This document shows positions 1 to 12,176 of a stretch of 64,000 nucleotides of DNA, piece by piece. Both the position numbers and the translations under genes were made by a program. Origin of the DNA: Actinernus sp. WN-2022 (taxonomy: Eukaryota; Cnidaria; Anthozoa; Actiniaria; Actinernidae); assembly GCA_030867875.1 (NCBI GenBank), contig JAOWCC010001634.1:99179321-99243320 (forward strand), read 5' to 3'. How positions within the stretch are numbered: position 1 is the first letter of the stretch; each line of letters opens with the position of its first letter. The notes beneath the pieces were generated by a model, which saw only the letters and a program-made list of their open reading frames with translations, ran no database searches and was not told the origin of the DNA.

Positions 1-60
1 CTCAGAACCCTGACCCACCAAACCGGCCCGCCAGACTAGATTTTCAACATGTACTGTTGA
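1..60. repeat. Fragment of an AACCCTGACCC-type dispersed repeat
   Basis: The first bases contain 'cagaaccctgacccacc', the same phrase that recurs several times inside the G-tract-ended element at 34926-35485. This is probably the edge of another copy cut by the window boundary. Confidence 0.5.
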
Positions 61-1136
61 AGGTCTTTGTGACCTCTTTGCTACCAATACTAACCATTCT
101 GTAGTTCACATTAAAGTGTAATCAAAAGGAATCATCCAGCTACATGTAGCTGGAGTGACTCATGATCACTGAGGATACCAGACATCCTAGCCATGACAAC
201 CCTCAGTGTCAGCAGAGGTTGGTTTGGTGAAGATGTTCTAGGGCTGACTAGCACATGATACCTCAATTCCTAACTGCACAATTGTATAACCACAGTATCC
301 ACCACAGTTAGTTCAGTTAATAGACGTTACCGAGTGCCGCAAACACATGCATGCAGATGCAAATCACACCACCATCTTGGAAAATGCTGCTTTCAGGAGA
401 CTGGGTACTAGTCATGGGTTACGTTTTTGTCAGTGGTAGTGGTAGTCATTAATTTTGTTTCCAATTATAATATTAATAAGAAATCAATGGGTCAATTTTG
501 CATTCACACTGTACCTTAATATTTCAACTTTATTATTAAAAAGTGTTCCTCAGGGCAGCTCATTATTATAAGGGATGTATATTGGGTTTAATAGTGGAAA
601 ATACCTACTATAATGGGACTAGTAATTCCCCAGGCACTAGCCCATATGCTAGTGCATAGTAGTCATGTACCTGAAAAGGTTAGTGTCAAGCCCTGATTGT
701 TGGGATAGTACTCTACATGTACTTCTTGGTGTAGCAGATTCATTGTTTTCTGAGGTTATTGTTTTGCTTTACAACCCATTTCAGTATTACGTGCATAGGT
801 GGTGTTTCAACTTTTTTAGATAATCATTCAACATAATCATTCCACGCAAATTTCCACCACTTCTGGACCTGGTCGGCAATGCATGTTAGCGAAGTCTGTC
901 AAGTACTTGAATATAAAAAAGCACCTAAATTATTCGATTCAGTACCTCAAAACTATGTTTTTAATTACCACAACTGCCGGTAATCTCACGATCTGATTGG
1001 TTGAAGTACGGTGGTAAATGAGAGTCCAGACAACCATGCTGACGCGAGAAAGTTATAGACAACGCTGGCTCTTTCAAAGCTGTCATGCTTTGTAACGAAA
1101 CTTCCTTGTACGTTTTCTAATATTGTTGTAAAAAAA
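61..1136. other. Intergenic, no recognisable gene
   Basis: AT-rich sequence with no ORF of recognisable family, no RNA gene and no clear inverted repeat. Only short ORFs occur. Confidence 0.5.
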
Positions 1137-1319
1137 CAAATTTCCTCTGGTTTTCCGTGGTGTGGACTCTTATTTGCCACGATTTACGTCATCACATGGT
1201 CAAAATTTGTTGTGGACTCACGAGGCGGAGCCAAGTGAGTCCACAACAAATTTTGACCATGTGATGACGTAAATCGTGGTAAATAAGAGTCCACACCACG
1301 GAAAACCAGTGGAAATTTG
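1137..1319. mobile_element. Hairpin MITE, near-perfect 183-bp palindrome
   Basis: The left arm starts caaatttcctctggttttcc and the right arm ends with its near-perfect reverse complement ggaaaaccagtggaaatttg. The arms are about 85 bp and meet at a short loop near 1228 (gaggcggagcc). TGACGTAA-like sites (ATF/CREB type) lie in both arms. It has no coding capacity, so it is a non-autonomous fold-back element. Short ORFs here merely read through the palindrome. Confidence 0.85.
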
Positions 1320-3370
1320 CTAAATAAACAAGTGAGCCTGGTTACAAAGCATGCCGAATGATTGTGTCGAATGACTACGTTGAATGAATGAATGATGCTC
1401 TGTGCACGGTTGTAAAAGACAATGTTCAATAGTTTTCTTTGTTTTACGTCATGTGGTGATCTGTAACACCAAGAAACCCCCCATTTTCACTTTAGCACAG
1501 CTACGATAGTCCTTCCCTCGTAGATCATATAGTCATGTTGAATGTATTTCTACTCTAGAACCATCTACATATTTGTAGATTTAGAAAGCAATGCAAAGAT
1601 CGCAGGAAAAGAGCTCGTTCTCTTTTTAAACTTACCTCTAGAGCTCGCCTTTGGGCGTCTTGAGCTTGGTCCTTTATTCATGTTGAACCTGAACAACAGA
1701 ATGAATGATTTTTGAAGCTAAAAAGTTCAAAAAAGAAGTTTTTAAAGACGAGCCTTTGAAATCGCTGACAAATCCGCCATCTTGTTTTCTTTTTGGAACC
1801 CAGTCTGCTATGAAAAACTAGCCACAGGTAACCCAAATATGTTTAGATTGGGATCCCTGTACGTCTCAATAAAACGTTGCTGACTTCCGTGTGGCTCCCT
1901 CCAATTGTCTCTGTCATTATTAATAATGTAAATTAGCAATGTCTTCTATTCGGCTGAGCGAAGCGAAAGAGAATATAATTGTTTTTATTTGCAAAAAAAC
2001 AAATTGTTTCAGGGCTCCATTGAAAAACTCTTTGGAGACATTGGCTCCCTGGTAAAATATCATCATTATTTATATTATTATTATTTTCTACGGTGTCCAG
2101 GCTAGAGTATGCGCGATAGAGTTCTCTCTGTTCTTTTCATACAGGTAGTTCTGACTCGTTAGCCTTGTGGTTTTTTTCAGAACTTCCTTCTCTGTTTAAT
2201 AAAATTAATTAAAATATTCCATTGCTTGCGGATGTGTGTGTGTGTATGAGCGTGCGTTAAACATCTGTAATTGTAAAGTAAGTTCCACCCAGAGTGAAAT
2301 AAACTTCTTGTTCTTGTTGTTCTTCTTGTTCATTGCTTCCATTTGAACAGAGAGATACGATCCGAATTTGTACCGAACTGATCCTAGTGTGGACGCAGTG
2401 AAGACTTGGTAGTTCTGCATGATTCTCTATACTGTTCCTGTGTACCATTATTAGGTAATAAATAAGTTTTGGATGCATGCCAAAAACTAGGCAAATGTTT
2501 GTTGTTCAGCGGCAATAGGCTTTTTGCACGGTAGAATATACCATTTTGGGTACAGCCTGCGAAACAGGCCCTCGGTACGGTGTTATTTCAACGTAAAGGA
2601 AGTGATAAAATAATTTTGCCGCGTGAATTGGAAAAAGTAGACTGGCACGAGAGAGGAGAATGAGGGCCTGCGCTTATTTTCTCCCGCGTCTCGCTCCGCT
2701 CGCATTACAACGAACTCGCATCGCTCGCAAGACCTACTTTCTGGGGTCTCTTCTCAAAGCGCCTGTTCTGCAGGCTATTCAGTTGGTATTGAGCCATATC
2801 AATCATCAAATAATAAATTTCTGAAATCAAATCTACTGAAACCGCATTTTAAAACTACTTTCCTTTTCTGTGGAAACGTTTCGTCCAATCAGAAGCGTCC
2901 AAAACGATAATTATATTATTTTATAAAGTTCCCCAGATTGAATTTTCGTCAGATTAAAAATTATCCGACGCCCCGGCCATAGATACTGTTACTACGTCCC
3001 ACACGCCATCAGATATTATCAGGAAACAGCACCAAAATACATTGATTGAAAAATACTTGTCTTGTTTAAACTTTAGGTATTCTAATCATATATCACCATC
3101 AAACTCGTGAAATGCTTAAACCTTTCTAAAAGTAGCCAGTCTGTGTTTATGTTTATGGGACATGATATATTTCTGTGGGATAACTGCTACGCTCTGATTG
3201 GTTCGCTATTGGTGATTTTCATCCGTCATGACACAGTTAGTTCGCAAAATTTGTTTGCATTGATAAAATCAAATATAACATTTTGGTCCTCGTAGAACTA
3301 CAAAAAAATACAATTAACCCAAAATTTAGAATATTTGATTTAATTATTTCTTAACGGAGCTGTGGGCCAA
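1320..3370. other. Intergenic, no recognisable gene
   Basis: No ORF of recognisable family. A CpG-containing patch at 2690-2770 (repeated CTCGC/GCTCGC) looks like another dispersed repeat, but no ends were found. Confidence 0.45.
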
Positions 3371-3775
3371 TACACGACTTTCACAATGGCCGCCTCCTAA
3401 TTTGCATATGTGATTTTCCGTTTCGGTTGTTTATCCACATTTATAGAAAATATGAACATTGCCATGTGAAAGAGCATGTCGACATTAGTGAACTTGTGAA
3501 AGTTGAGTGCTGTAGCTTAAAAAGCAATGAAGTTACAGCCAGTTGAAATTAGAGAGATTTGTATGAGAAAAACAACGGACGCCTTTCTAGCCTCGCTTTC
3601 ATGTTTTTCTGCATTAGAAATGCTCATAGCTCAACAGCAATTCTCCACATTGCTCTAAAACTCAAAACTATTACTAGTTTTAATGTGATCTTTCATGTGG
3701 TAGCATTGGTTTCCCTCTACAGATTTATCTTCCAAATTATGCAAATTAGGAGGCGGCCATTATGAAAGTCGTGTA
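3371..3775. mobile_element. MITE with TACACGACTTTCA termini, 405 bp
   Basis: The left end tacacgactttcacaatggc and its right counterpart gccattatgaaagtcgtgta form about 36-bp terminal inverted repeats that include ggccgcctcctaatttgcat. There is no transposase. No convincing target duplication was found, so the superfamily is undetermined. Confidence 0.75.
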
Positions 3776-5261
3776 TGAATGAACGACAATTTTACAGTAC
3801 TTTGTATGCGGCCGCCATCTTTGTGTCCCTCTCTGGGACTTGCTCGAGTTGGGTGCCCTGTGTAAAAGGCAAACTTGGTGGACTAGTTCTGAAGTCAAAG
3901 TCTTTCGAATAAAGAAAATAGCTTGGATATCCTAGGATTTCTTTTTTGGAATGCTTTATTTTCGTTTTGCAGTGTGTTTAGTTCTCGTTCTCAAAGTAGC
4001 CTATGTTACAGTAGTCACACTGTAAATATCTTCCGATTAAAATCCCCTCCATTAGGGACATGCATTCACACACCCATGGCGACACACACATACTTGAAGC
4101 TTGGCGTATGTGAGAGTCTAAAGTTCATGTCACGCGCCCACTAGCTACGCTGAAAGGCTGGGGTCTGCATCGCACTCCTGGGCGAATACATGTGTTTCGC
4201 TTGAAAGGCTGTTATCATGTTCAAGTTCTACTTCCCTTTCAGCTTTCTCAATCCTTGCTGCGTTTTGCTTATTACTTCTTGTTTGTGTATTAATAATTTC
4301 GAAATTAATTAATGCGGTATTGTGTTTGCCTTGATTTCTAATTACATGTCAATCATATATTGAGTGCAGTATTGTTCCTCCTCCCACAATCTCTACAACA
4401 AAAATCGACACGAGAAACTGAACACGGAAAAACAAGAAAAGGCTATATGGAAAATTGCAATTAGCGCAATGATATACAAAAGCTTCGGTGTTAACTATTT
4501 ATAGCTCTTTCTTGTAAAGTACTTTTACATATCTTTTGAATATCCTTTCCATTTTAAATTGAAATATTTTTGTGCTCTTAAATTATTGGACTATTAATTT
4601 CTTTACAAAGTATTTTTTTAGATTAAACATTCATTAAGTAAACAGATGTCATCCAGTAGACCTAGCCGATTCTCCCTTCTCATTGTCATATATCATACTT
4701 CAGCTTATGTAGTTGTATTTATTTTACGTCAGAGCTGTTAAAACATGTTTTACTAATTCTCTGTCAGTCGGCGTATTGTGTGAGCAAAATAATTAAATTT
4801 CAACCTTAAAGTAAAGGGGAACCTCTTTTCTTTCACTAAACGGCACTCTCATTCATCCTTACTGCGGGTATTTCCTGCTTTTTATACCGTAAATGTTCTC
4901 GAGTTCGTTGCTTGGAGCCGACAACTTGAAAGACAAAACATCAGCCGCGGTCGCTTGGTATCCGAGTGGTAACTAATCTCAAGCCGAAGGGTTAGACTCC
5001 GATCTTTGCCGAATAATACTTGTCAGGTAAATGAAATACATATTTAGTGCGCTTTGCTCAGTCGAAATTCCAAAATACAGTCATCTCCGTCAAAATTAAT
5101 ACCATTCCCAACAACATTGCTCGTCCCTGTAGAAACACCAACAATTATATTCATTAGCATTTGAGGGAGGGTTTGGCAGGAAGAGATAGGTCCCAAGTAT
5201 AGTATGTTTACACCCAGGCCTCTTCCCCCTGTAGAAAGACGATGTATTACTATTAAAACAG

Positions 5262-5426
5262 AATAATAATAATAATAATAATAATAATGTCTTTAATGAA
5301 TCACCGATAAAATACATATCGTGTGTTACAGCTATAAGTAATAAAGCATAAATAAACAACTCTCGTAATATAACAAACGTAAGTATATGAATAACAAACG
5401 TAAAGTATGTATAACAAACGTAAAAT
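5262..5426. repeat. (ATA)n microsatellite and ATAACAAACGTAA triplet repeat
   Basis: An (aat)n run at 5262-5289 may be the 3' tail of a degraded retroelement. Three copies of a roughly 21-bp unit containing 'taacaaacgtaa' follow at about 5370, 5391 and 5411. Confidence 0.65.
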
Positions 5427-5940
5427 ATAGTGGAAATACATTGACCTATTTAATATTGGGTGAGTTCCGGTGTTCTAAACAGTCATTCGATCGAACAACT
5501 GGGCCAGGTGTGCAAATGAATGGAAAACAGCAGTAAATAGTATTAAGTTTACTTTGTAGAAACATATCTACAAGATTACATTTGTTAGAATTAATGAACA
5601 GGATGAGTTTTTGATGAGCCACATGGTATTCAAAGCAAACCTCAAAAATATTATGCTTCATGACCCGGTTGTTCGAAGCAAGGATAGGCCACTACCCCGG
5701 GGTTAAATCACTAACCTGAGGGTAAACTGTATAGATTACAATGACAGATTTAGCGCTATCCTATGGATAGCGCTGTTTCGAACAACGTTTACCATTCCGT
5801 TCAGTAATATAGAACGCGCGATGCCATTGGCTGCTCAGCGTGCTCTGTTTTCTTATAATGCGCGCTCGAGCATTTCTTTCCACCTAGATCGAATTTTATA
5901 TTATAAAACAAATAGAAGATGGTTCTCCTATGCCCTAATT

Positions 5941-6658
5941 AACCATTAGACCCGCAGCCCGAATGGGCTACGAGCAGCGGAAGACTTACGAGTCAATAGC
6001 CCATGAGGCACAGCCGAATGGGCTATTTAACTCGTAGCCCATGAGGGCGAGAGGTCTAATTGTTTTAGTATAAACTAACTAGTCGGACAGTAGAAAATAA
6101 TAAAAAGAAACAAATTGAAGTTGAAAAAATGTTACTATTTCGTGAAAATACGTGCGGTTTTTCTCTACCATGGGCTATCACAAATAGACCTATAGTAGGG
6201 TAGCCAATCACAACGCAGGATTTGTATCAGTCCACTAGTTGGTTTATACTAAAACAAAATAATGCACTTTCGAGGTATTGGGCTGCTGTTAAATCTGAAA
6301 ACCATTAGACCCGCAGCCCGAATGGGCTACGAGCAGCGGAAGACTTACGAGTCAATAGCCCATGAGGCACAGCCGAATGGGCTATTTAACTCGTAGCCCA
6401 TGAGGGCGAGAGGTCTAATTGTTTTAGTATAAACTAACTAGTCGGACAGTAGAAAATAATAAAAAGAAACAAATTGAAGTTGAAAAAATGTTACTATTTC
6501 GTGAAAATACGTGCGGTTTTTCTCTACCATGGGCTATCACAAATAGACCTATAGTAGGGTAGCCAATCACAACGCAGGATTTGTATCAGTCCACTAGTTG
6601 GTTTATACTAAAACAAAATAATGCACTTTCGAGGTATTGGGCTGCTGTTAAATCTGAA
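5941..6658. repeat. Recent 2 x 359-bp tandem duplication with nested palindromes
   Basis: 5941-6299 and 6300-6658 appear essentially identical, so the duplication is very young. Each unit holds two fold-back structures. One runs from attagaccc to ggtctaat (about 115 bp in the first unit, ending near 6060). The second has arms ttttagtataaactaactag and ctagttggtttatactaaaa (about 195 bp). Copy B of the segmental duplication lacks this block, so a MITE pair inserted here and then duplicated. Confidence 0.85.
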
Positions 6659-7480
6659 CTCGCGGTTCCGCTCGTGCATTCGCAGTTTTTCAAGACCTCG
6701 ACCATCTTGTATTTGTTAAAAGATGCGGCTTTCTGGAATTGATACTAATCAGGGCCAGTTTCATGAGAGAGATTTTAGCAGGAAACGATTCTCAACGCGA
6801 TCTATATCGCTTTTTCCGTGTCTGATATTAAAAAAAATATAAGCAAATACCGTGAACAAACATCCTGTAAAAATACGTTGGATCCGAAGTGAGGACCTAT
6901 GCAGCCAAAAATATGAAAAATGACGAATGAAAAGTCCGAAGACTACAGCAAAGCTGATATACAAAGTAAAATTCCAACACAAAGCACTACGGTTAGCTAG
7001 GCCTGACATGAAAAGCGCTCGGACTAGATTGCAGCCATAGACGGCTGTTTCGTTCTTATTAGAACTCGTCAGTATGGCATAGCAAACAGAACACAGGCTT
7101 CGGTGCCAATGCACTACCGACCCGGGACTGATATTAACACTGATATTAACACTTTAACAGTTTCTTGCTTCAGAAGTTTTAAATTAATTATTTCGTAACG
7201 GGCGCGGAATCGGGAACAGTTGCGCCTGGTATTTTCCTTCGCAGTGGTCGATCAATCTTTCCAGTGAAAAAATATGTTTAAAGAAATGTATATCTCTTCA
7301 GTGGCAGAACCCAATTCATTTCTGAGTGGCCGAAAGATTCTACAGATGACAACGACCTCGATTTTTAAAAGTTTAGACATTAAGTTCAAGCCCCGACTAA
7401 TTGTTTATTCTTCTTGAGGCATTAACCAAGCCCTTATAAAGACGTTTTACAAGTGAAACACTTAGATTGCCCCGGATATG

Positions 7481-8795
7481 GATGAGGTAACGCGTTTTGC
7501 CTGCGATATCAAACTGGCCAGACGCTTTCAAGAAAAGAAAATATGCACCGTAGCTGTTCAACAAATGCATGCATTCGACTAGCCTGATTTTCAGACAGTA
7601 CGAGGTCCCCAGAAATTCCGCCTGCATTAAAACGATACTATTGATTGTGGAAATGAGGTACGGTTATTCAATTGACCTTATCATTATGACGTCAAATCAA
7701 AACAATCTATTGTTTAAACGCTAAGGATCACGGTCGTGGGAGGGGGACAAAACAGCAACAACACAAAGGAAATCGCTATCAAATGCATTTTGTAGAACGT
7801 AGAATAGCGGTAACAGCCACCAAATACGGTAAATATTTTGGGATAAACATTGATACAGCTGATATCTGGAAACCAGACAATTCGAAGTGAAATTTTCCTC
7901 AGCAGAGCAGATTTAGTTCAAAATTCTATTGTTCAAGTCGATTCTGTCCCCCTCATAAACAAGCCGTGACGTCATAATGATATAGGGTAATGACCGGTGG
8001 AATACCAGAAAATTTAAATTTCCCATTTGAAATGAAAAACTGATGGCTCACGCAACGCATAAAATTTAAGAACTTTGAGTTAAGATACGGTAGTTATTAG
8101 TTATAAAAAGCGTCCATGAAATACCATTTAAGAATTTGTCAATATTTATTTTGTACATTAAAAAAATGAACTAAATAAATAAATAAATAAACAGAACGAA
8201 ACCGAAGAAGTTTTTTCCAACAAATTTGCATTTATTTTAAATTAAAGATAGGATGATTTGGTACCGTTAGGACGCAAAGCGAAAGCGTATAATTGCTGTC
8301 GAGTAAGGTAGTAACATTGGCTAAGAGGTTTGACTGAACAGCTATTATGTTAGGAGTGAAATCTCGTGATCATGATTGGATATTATTTAGGGCAACAGGA
8401 AATAGGTTTGACTAATCGCCTCTCCCTTCACGGCAGGTGCAATTTAAATAAGTGTGCATATTAAATCTTCGTGGCACTACAGAATTCCCAGCCGAGGCTT
8501 ACGACAGTCAAAGGGGTAAGTTGATATGTTTGACTCTAAAATACCTCGACGAAGCACTGGTAGTAACAATTAGCCGAGTATAATAGTATAGCTTTTAGCG
8601 TTAGAATCATGCCCGTGTGTTACTCTGAAGGTTTGTTCAGGCGGTTTCACTTTACTGACTTCAAACAAGAAGTATAAACATCTAGTGTTTGTGAAACTTT
8701 CTTAAACTCAAAGCTTGGCTAACTTAACCTAAAGTTACATTTTCGGAAATTCGTATTCGTTTTGTTCAAAAATACGAACAAAGACAACTTGGTAT
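7481..8795. other. Intergenic, with one possible degraded MITE (about 7671-7990)
   Basis: No recognisable gene. Inverted arms ccttatcattatgacgtca (7676) and tgacgtcataatgata (7969), with a weaker inner pair (gggagggggaca / gtccccctc), suggest a degraded element of about 320 bp. The rest shows nothing I can name. Confidence 0.4.
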
Positions 8796-9566
8796 TAAGG
8801 GCCCGTTTCCAAGGAGATAGGGTTTTACCCTTGCACTAGGGTCACAGATAGCCCGGGTTTACAAGCAAAATGATTCAGGTAGGGTTACCCTACTGTCCGG
8901 GCCAACTCAACACAAGCCAGTTGAAGTCTCTTTCAAATATATTATTCATTTGAAAAGCCCTTTCTTATGAAATGTCATACTAATGTATGAAAACATGTGC
9001 TACTAATATTACTCTTCCACTTTTCTTTCATTTTTATCCGGTTCAAACAGATCTGTGGAAGTGATTTTGATTTTACTGATTCTTTGGTAGCCTGTGAACC
9101 GCTAGGCTCGCGGCCGCCAAAATGAATCAAGCATAGAAAACAACATGGCGGACACGAGTAGGGTTCTGGCGGGTTTTGGTGGATTAACGTCGATTCTTCT
9201 TTCTGTGGTGCCCTTTATTGCAGCTGTCTAGTATCCTAGAATGTTGTTATGTTACCTACTAATTGCTAGTGAACTTCAGAAACGTGCAATGTGAAATTTG
9301 GCTCTAAAATAGAGTCGACCCGGGTAGGCGGGTTACCCAAGCAAACCGTTTACAAGGGCAAAACATAGCCCTAGTGCCAGGGTTACCCTAGCTCTCAGAC
9401 AGGGTAACCCAGCGCTAGGGTAACCCGGGCAGCCGAGTTAAGTTGTCCCGCCTGCTTGTAAACAAATCGCTAAAAATAAGAGGAAATGACCCAGCGCTAG
9501 GGTAACCCTAGTGTTAGGGTAACCCTAGTGCTAGGGTAACCCTATCTCCTTGTAAACGGGCCCTTA
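8796..9566. mobile_element. TAAGGGCCCGTTT-ended TIR element, 771 bp
   Basis: The left end taagggcccgtttccaagga and the right end tccttgtaaacgggccctta form inverted termini, extended inward by agatagggtt / aaccctatct. The interior right half has tandem 'ctagtgctagggtaaccc' units and reverse-oriented relatives in the left half. A flanking TA or TTA duplication is possible but ambiguous because it merges with the TIR. There is no transposase. The middle contains a GC-rich, exon-like segment that differs from the repeats around it. Confidence 0.75.
9145..9231 (+). other. Possible captured host first exon inside the TIR element
   Basis: A 28-codon ORF starts MADTSRVLAGFGG and ends SILLSVVPFIAAV. 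It has a hydrophobic stretch like a signal anchor, a good start context (aacATGG), and a GC-rich leader (cggccgccaaaatgaatc). Its stop codon coincides with a possible splice donor (cta/GTATCC). This resembles a 5' UTR plus first coding exon of a membrane protein gene. I do not recognise the parent gene, and a chance ORF is not excluded. Confidence 0.3.
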
Positions 9567-9766
9567 GACTGAGCTCAACAGGGTATTTAATTCAGAATAC
9601 ACGAGAAAGCGACAACTTTGAGTTGAGGAAAACTTTGGTATTTATAAATAGTCTTAGCAGCCACAACAAACTTTTAACTCTTTAAAACATCTTTTTATCT
9701 GCCATAAGCTTATAAGCTTCCTTTCCTCGATTTACAAATACAACGTGCTGCTAATATTTCTCGTAA

Positions 9767-10188
9767 AGGTGATGTTACACGAGACGATTTTTAACGACGA
9801 TTTTTCGCGACAATTTTTAATGCATGTTACACGAGACAACTTTTAGCGCAACATTGTTGCGGCAACGGGTATGTTACACGGGACGATTTTTAGCGCAACA
9901 TCTAGCTAGCCCCTAGGCTCCTACTCCGACACCCTCGTTTAGAAACATGGCTGACGAGTGGAGTCTTTGTTTGTTGACGTAGCCTCGTTTCCGTGGACGT
10001 AGCGAACAGGTTTCTGGGACGACGTTGCGCGAAAAGTCAACGGCGAGGGTGTTACACGAAGCAACTCCAACAAAATTCGGGCAACAATGTTGCAGGTTTT
10101 TGAAGGTAATTCAAAACTTGCAACATGTTGCCGCAACGAAGATTGCGCGAAAAATCGTCGCTAAAAATCGTCTCGTGTAACATCACCT
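9767..10188. mobile_element. MITE of 422 bp with TAA target duplication, inside the Penelope-like ORF
   Basis: The ends aggtgatgttacacgagacg and cgtctcgtgtaacatcacct are exact inverted repeats. TAA flanks both sides (9764-9766 and 10189-10191), as in PIF/Harbinger-type MITEs. Internal copies of gttacacgaga-like and gcaacattgttgc-like words give more fold-back potential. Removing it rejoins the surrounding PLE sequence, so it is younger than the PLE. Confidence 0.9.
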
Positions 10189-10740
10189 TAACGATGCTTT
10201 GCAGACTAAAGTTGCACAAGATTCTAATCGTGTTCCTTTCGTCATCACATATAATCCAGCACAGCTGCCAAACATTTCATCATTGATTCGTAAACATTCT
10301 CCCATACTATTTTCTTCTAATCGCTGTAAAGACGTTTTTAGAAACCTACCTCTCGTCGCTCACCGCCGTTCAGTGTCCTAACCTTCGTGACACACTTGTG
10401 AAATCGCAACTACGTAATATATCTAACAAACCTGCTCTTCCATCTGGCTCTTTTCGTTGTGGTAAAAACTGTTCCACTTGTCCTTGCATTCACCAAGGCC
10501 TTACACGATACACATTTAATTTCCTCCATCGGGGAAACCCGTTTCATTAAGTCACACATTACTTGTAACACCAGAAACGTCATTTACATGGTACAATGCA
10601 ATCGCTGCCACTTATACAATACATCAGAGAAACTAAACGACGACTTAAAGACCGATTTAATGAACACAGACGAGCAGTTGACAAACTTAATCTACACCCA
10701 CCACAGTCGGCTCTGAACATTTCCTTTCCTGCTCTAACCA
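10189..10740 (+). pseudogene. Penelope-like RT C-terminus and GIY-YIG endonuclease, frameshifted
   Basis: The frame near 10210 gives RVPFVITYNPAQLPN and later FRNLPLVAHRR, the typical thumb and linker region of PLE polymerases. After a frame change near 10375 comes NLRDTLVKSQL and then FRCGKNCSTCPCI, a Cys-rich linker. The endonuclease follows as VIYMVQCNRC in one frame and QYIRETKRRLKDRFNEHRRA in the next. It matches the GIY-YIG pattern, except that Arg replaces the Gly usually found before ET. At least two frameshifts and the nested insertions make it non-functional. Confidence 0.75.
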
Positions 10741-10805
10741 CTCTAACACTGACATGCAACTTTTTTTCGCGGGTTATTCTATTTACGTCATTTCCTTTTT
10801 CCTCT

Positions 10806-10883
10806 TACCCTGCGAGCAGAGGTTTCTCATCTCTCTGCTTCACAGGAAAGGCAAGGAGATGAGAAACCTCTGCTCGCAGGGTA
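10806..10883. mobile_element. 78-bp hairpin insertion
   Basis: The arms accctgcgagcagaggtttc and gaaacctctgctcgcagggt, with atctc extending them inward, enclose a short loop (tctgcttcacaggaaaggc). TA at both ends is compatible with a TA target duplication. It lies in the 3' region of the Penelope-like remnant. Confidence 0.75.
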
Positions 10884-10968
10884 TTTTCCTCTCATATTGT
10901 GTAATCACTTTTTATATTTTTACTTACCATTGAGAAAAAATATTCACTTGTAAGATCTACCTGAAGAA

Positions 10969-12176
10969 CACAGGGAGTCCCTAACCGATAGTAGAATATT
11001 GGAAGATTGGATCGAAACGTTAGTTTTGATGCGTGTGGGTTGCCTGTGGTTTGCCTGTGGTTTATTTGCCGCGCGAGAGTTGTTGTGAATTTATCGTAGT
11101 CTGTTTGTTTTTATCCCAAAATTGTTCATTCGCAGCTTAAAATTCGGACAATAAAGTTATCTGGCTGTGAAATGAACCAGATAAATGTGTAGCTTATTTA
11201 TTATTCTGTAGTTTTCATTAGTTTTAAGACACCGGATAATGTTTTGAGCGAGATTTAAGCGTTTGAGTTCACCGATACCTGTTCGCTGATTTTCGCTATT
11301 TGATCCAAAAATTGTACTTTCTCATCCGAAAAATGGACAATAAAGTTATCTAGCTGTAAAACAAACCCGCTAAATGTGTAGCTTATTTATTATTCTGTAG
11401 CCTGTATTTAGTTCGCTCATTTTCACTACTGTATAAGTAATAGAAAGGGAAGACACGGTTTTTACTTTTTGACTGCAACGTATAGCCCCACGGGGAACGA
11501 CGGGACATGCCTTACCATATCCTAGAAGGGAGATACGTCACGCGACATTTTGTGACTCATAACGACTCAACCCCTTAGTAACCCCGAAGGGATGTTTTTG
11601 TCAAGCTAAATGTTCCTGGTACCTTTCCTACTGAGTCGTTTTTTGGTCAACAACGTTGCAGCGAAAAAGTAAACACCTCGGCTCACAAAAACGAAAATGA
11701 AATGTGTTCGGCAAATCAGTGTTGTCCTAAACTATAAGGCTTGCCAAAAAGTTCACATCAGGAGTGAGAAAATACTTAAACAACTCACATATGTGAATTA
11801 AATTAGAGATTATGAAACTTGCAAAGGAATTCTGGTCGGTTTTCTGAACGGTGGATCGGCAGCGAAAATCAGCGAACAGGTATCGGTGAACTCAAACGCT
11901 TAAATCTCGCTCAAAACATTATCCGGTGTCTTAAAACTAATGAACTACAGAATAATAAATAAGCTACACATTTAGCTGGTTCATTTCACAGCCAGATAAC
12001 TTTATTATCCGAATTTTAGCCTGCGAATGAACAATTTTGGGATAAAAACAAACAGACTACGATAAATTCATAACCACTCTCGCGCGGCAAATAAACCACA
12101 GGCAACCCACACGCATCAAAACTAACGTTTCGATCCAATCTTCCAATATTCTACTATCGGTTAGGGACTCCCTGTG
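10969..12176. mobile_element. hAT-like fold-back element, 1.2 kb, with 8-bp target duplication
   Basis: The termini cacagggagtccctaaccga and its exact reverse complement bound the element. The target CTGAAGAA is duplicated at 10961-10968 and 12177-12184. The inverted arms are about 310 bp (10969-11290 with 11868-12176). The left arm is followed by a second, diverged copy of its inner part (around 11303-11420, ending gcttatttattattctgtag), so arm sequence occurs three times. It has no transposase ORF. The 8-bp duplication and CAGGG-type end suggest hAT, by inference. Confidence 0.85.

Larger units (their letters stand above)
4045..7480. repeat. Segmental duplication, copy A (partner at 14045-17480)
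   Basis: This stretch is collinear with 14045-17480. Shared blocks include 4150-4900 with 14060-14900 (ttaataatttcgaaattaat in both), 5800-5935 with 16170-16305, and 6655-7370 with 16310-16540 plus 17205-17480. Copy A carries a private 359-bp duplicated insert (5941-6658). Copy B carries a LINE (about 16540-17195) and two MITEs. The offset of about 10 kb points to an old tandem duplication. Copy B lies just 3' of the GPCR gene, but no GPCR remnant is visible upstream of copy A. Confidence 0.75.

Noticed and set aside
986..1429. Minus-strand ORFs around the hairpin at 1137-1319
   Set aside because: They read through a near-perfect palindrome and show no family signature.
4950..5020. Possible tRNA (ggtatccgagtggtaactaa)
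   Set aside because: It has an A-box-like word, but no matching box B or cloverleaf could be drawn.
10189..10740. Stand-alone GIY-YIG homing endonuclease
   Set aside because: Upstream PLE linker motifs and the downstream PLE terminal motif show it is the C-terminus of a dead Penelope-like element.
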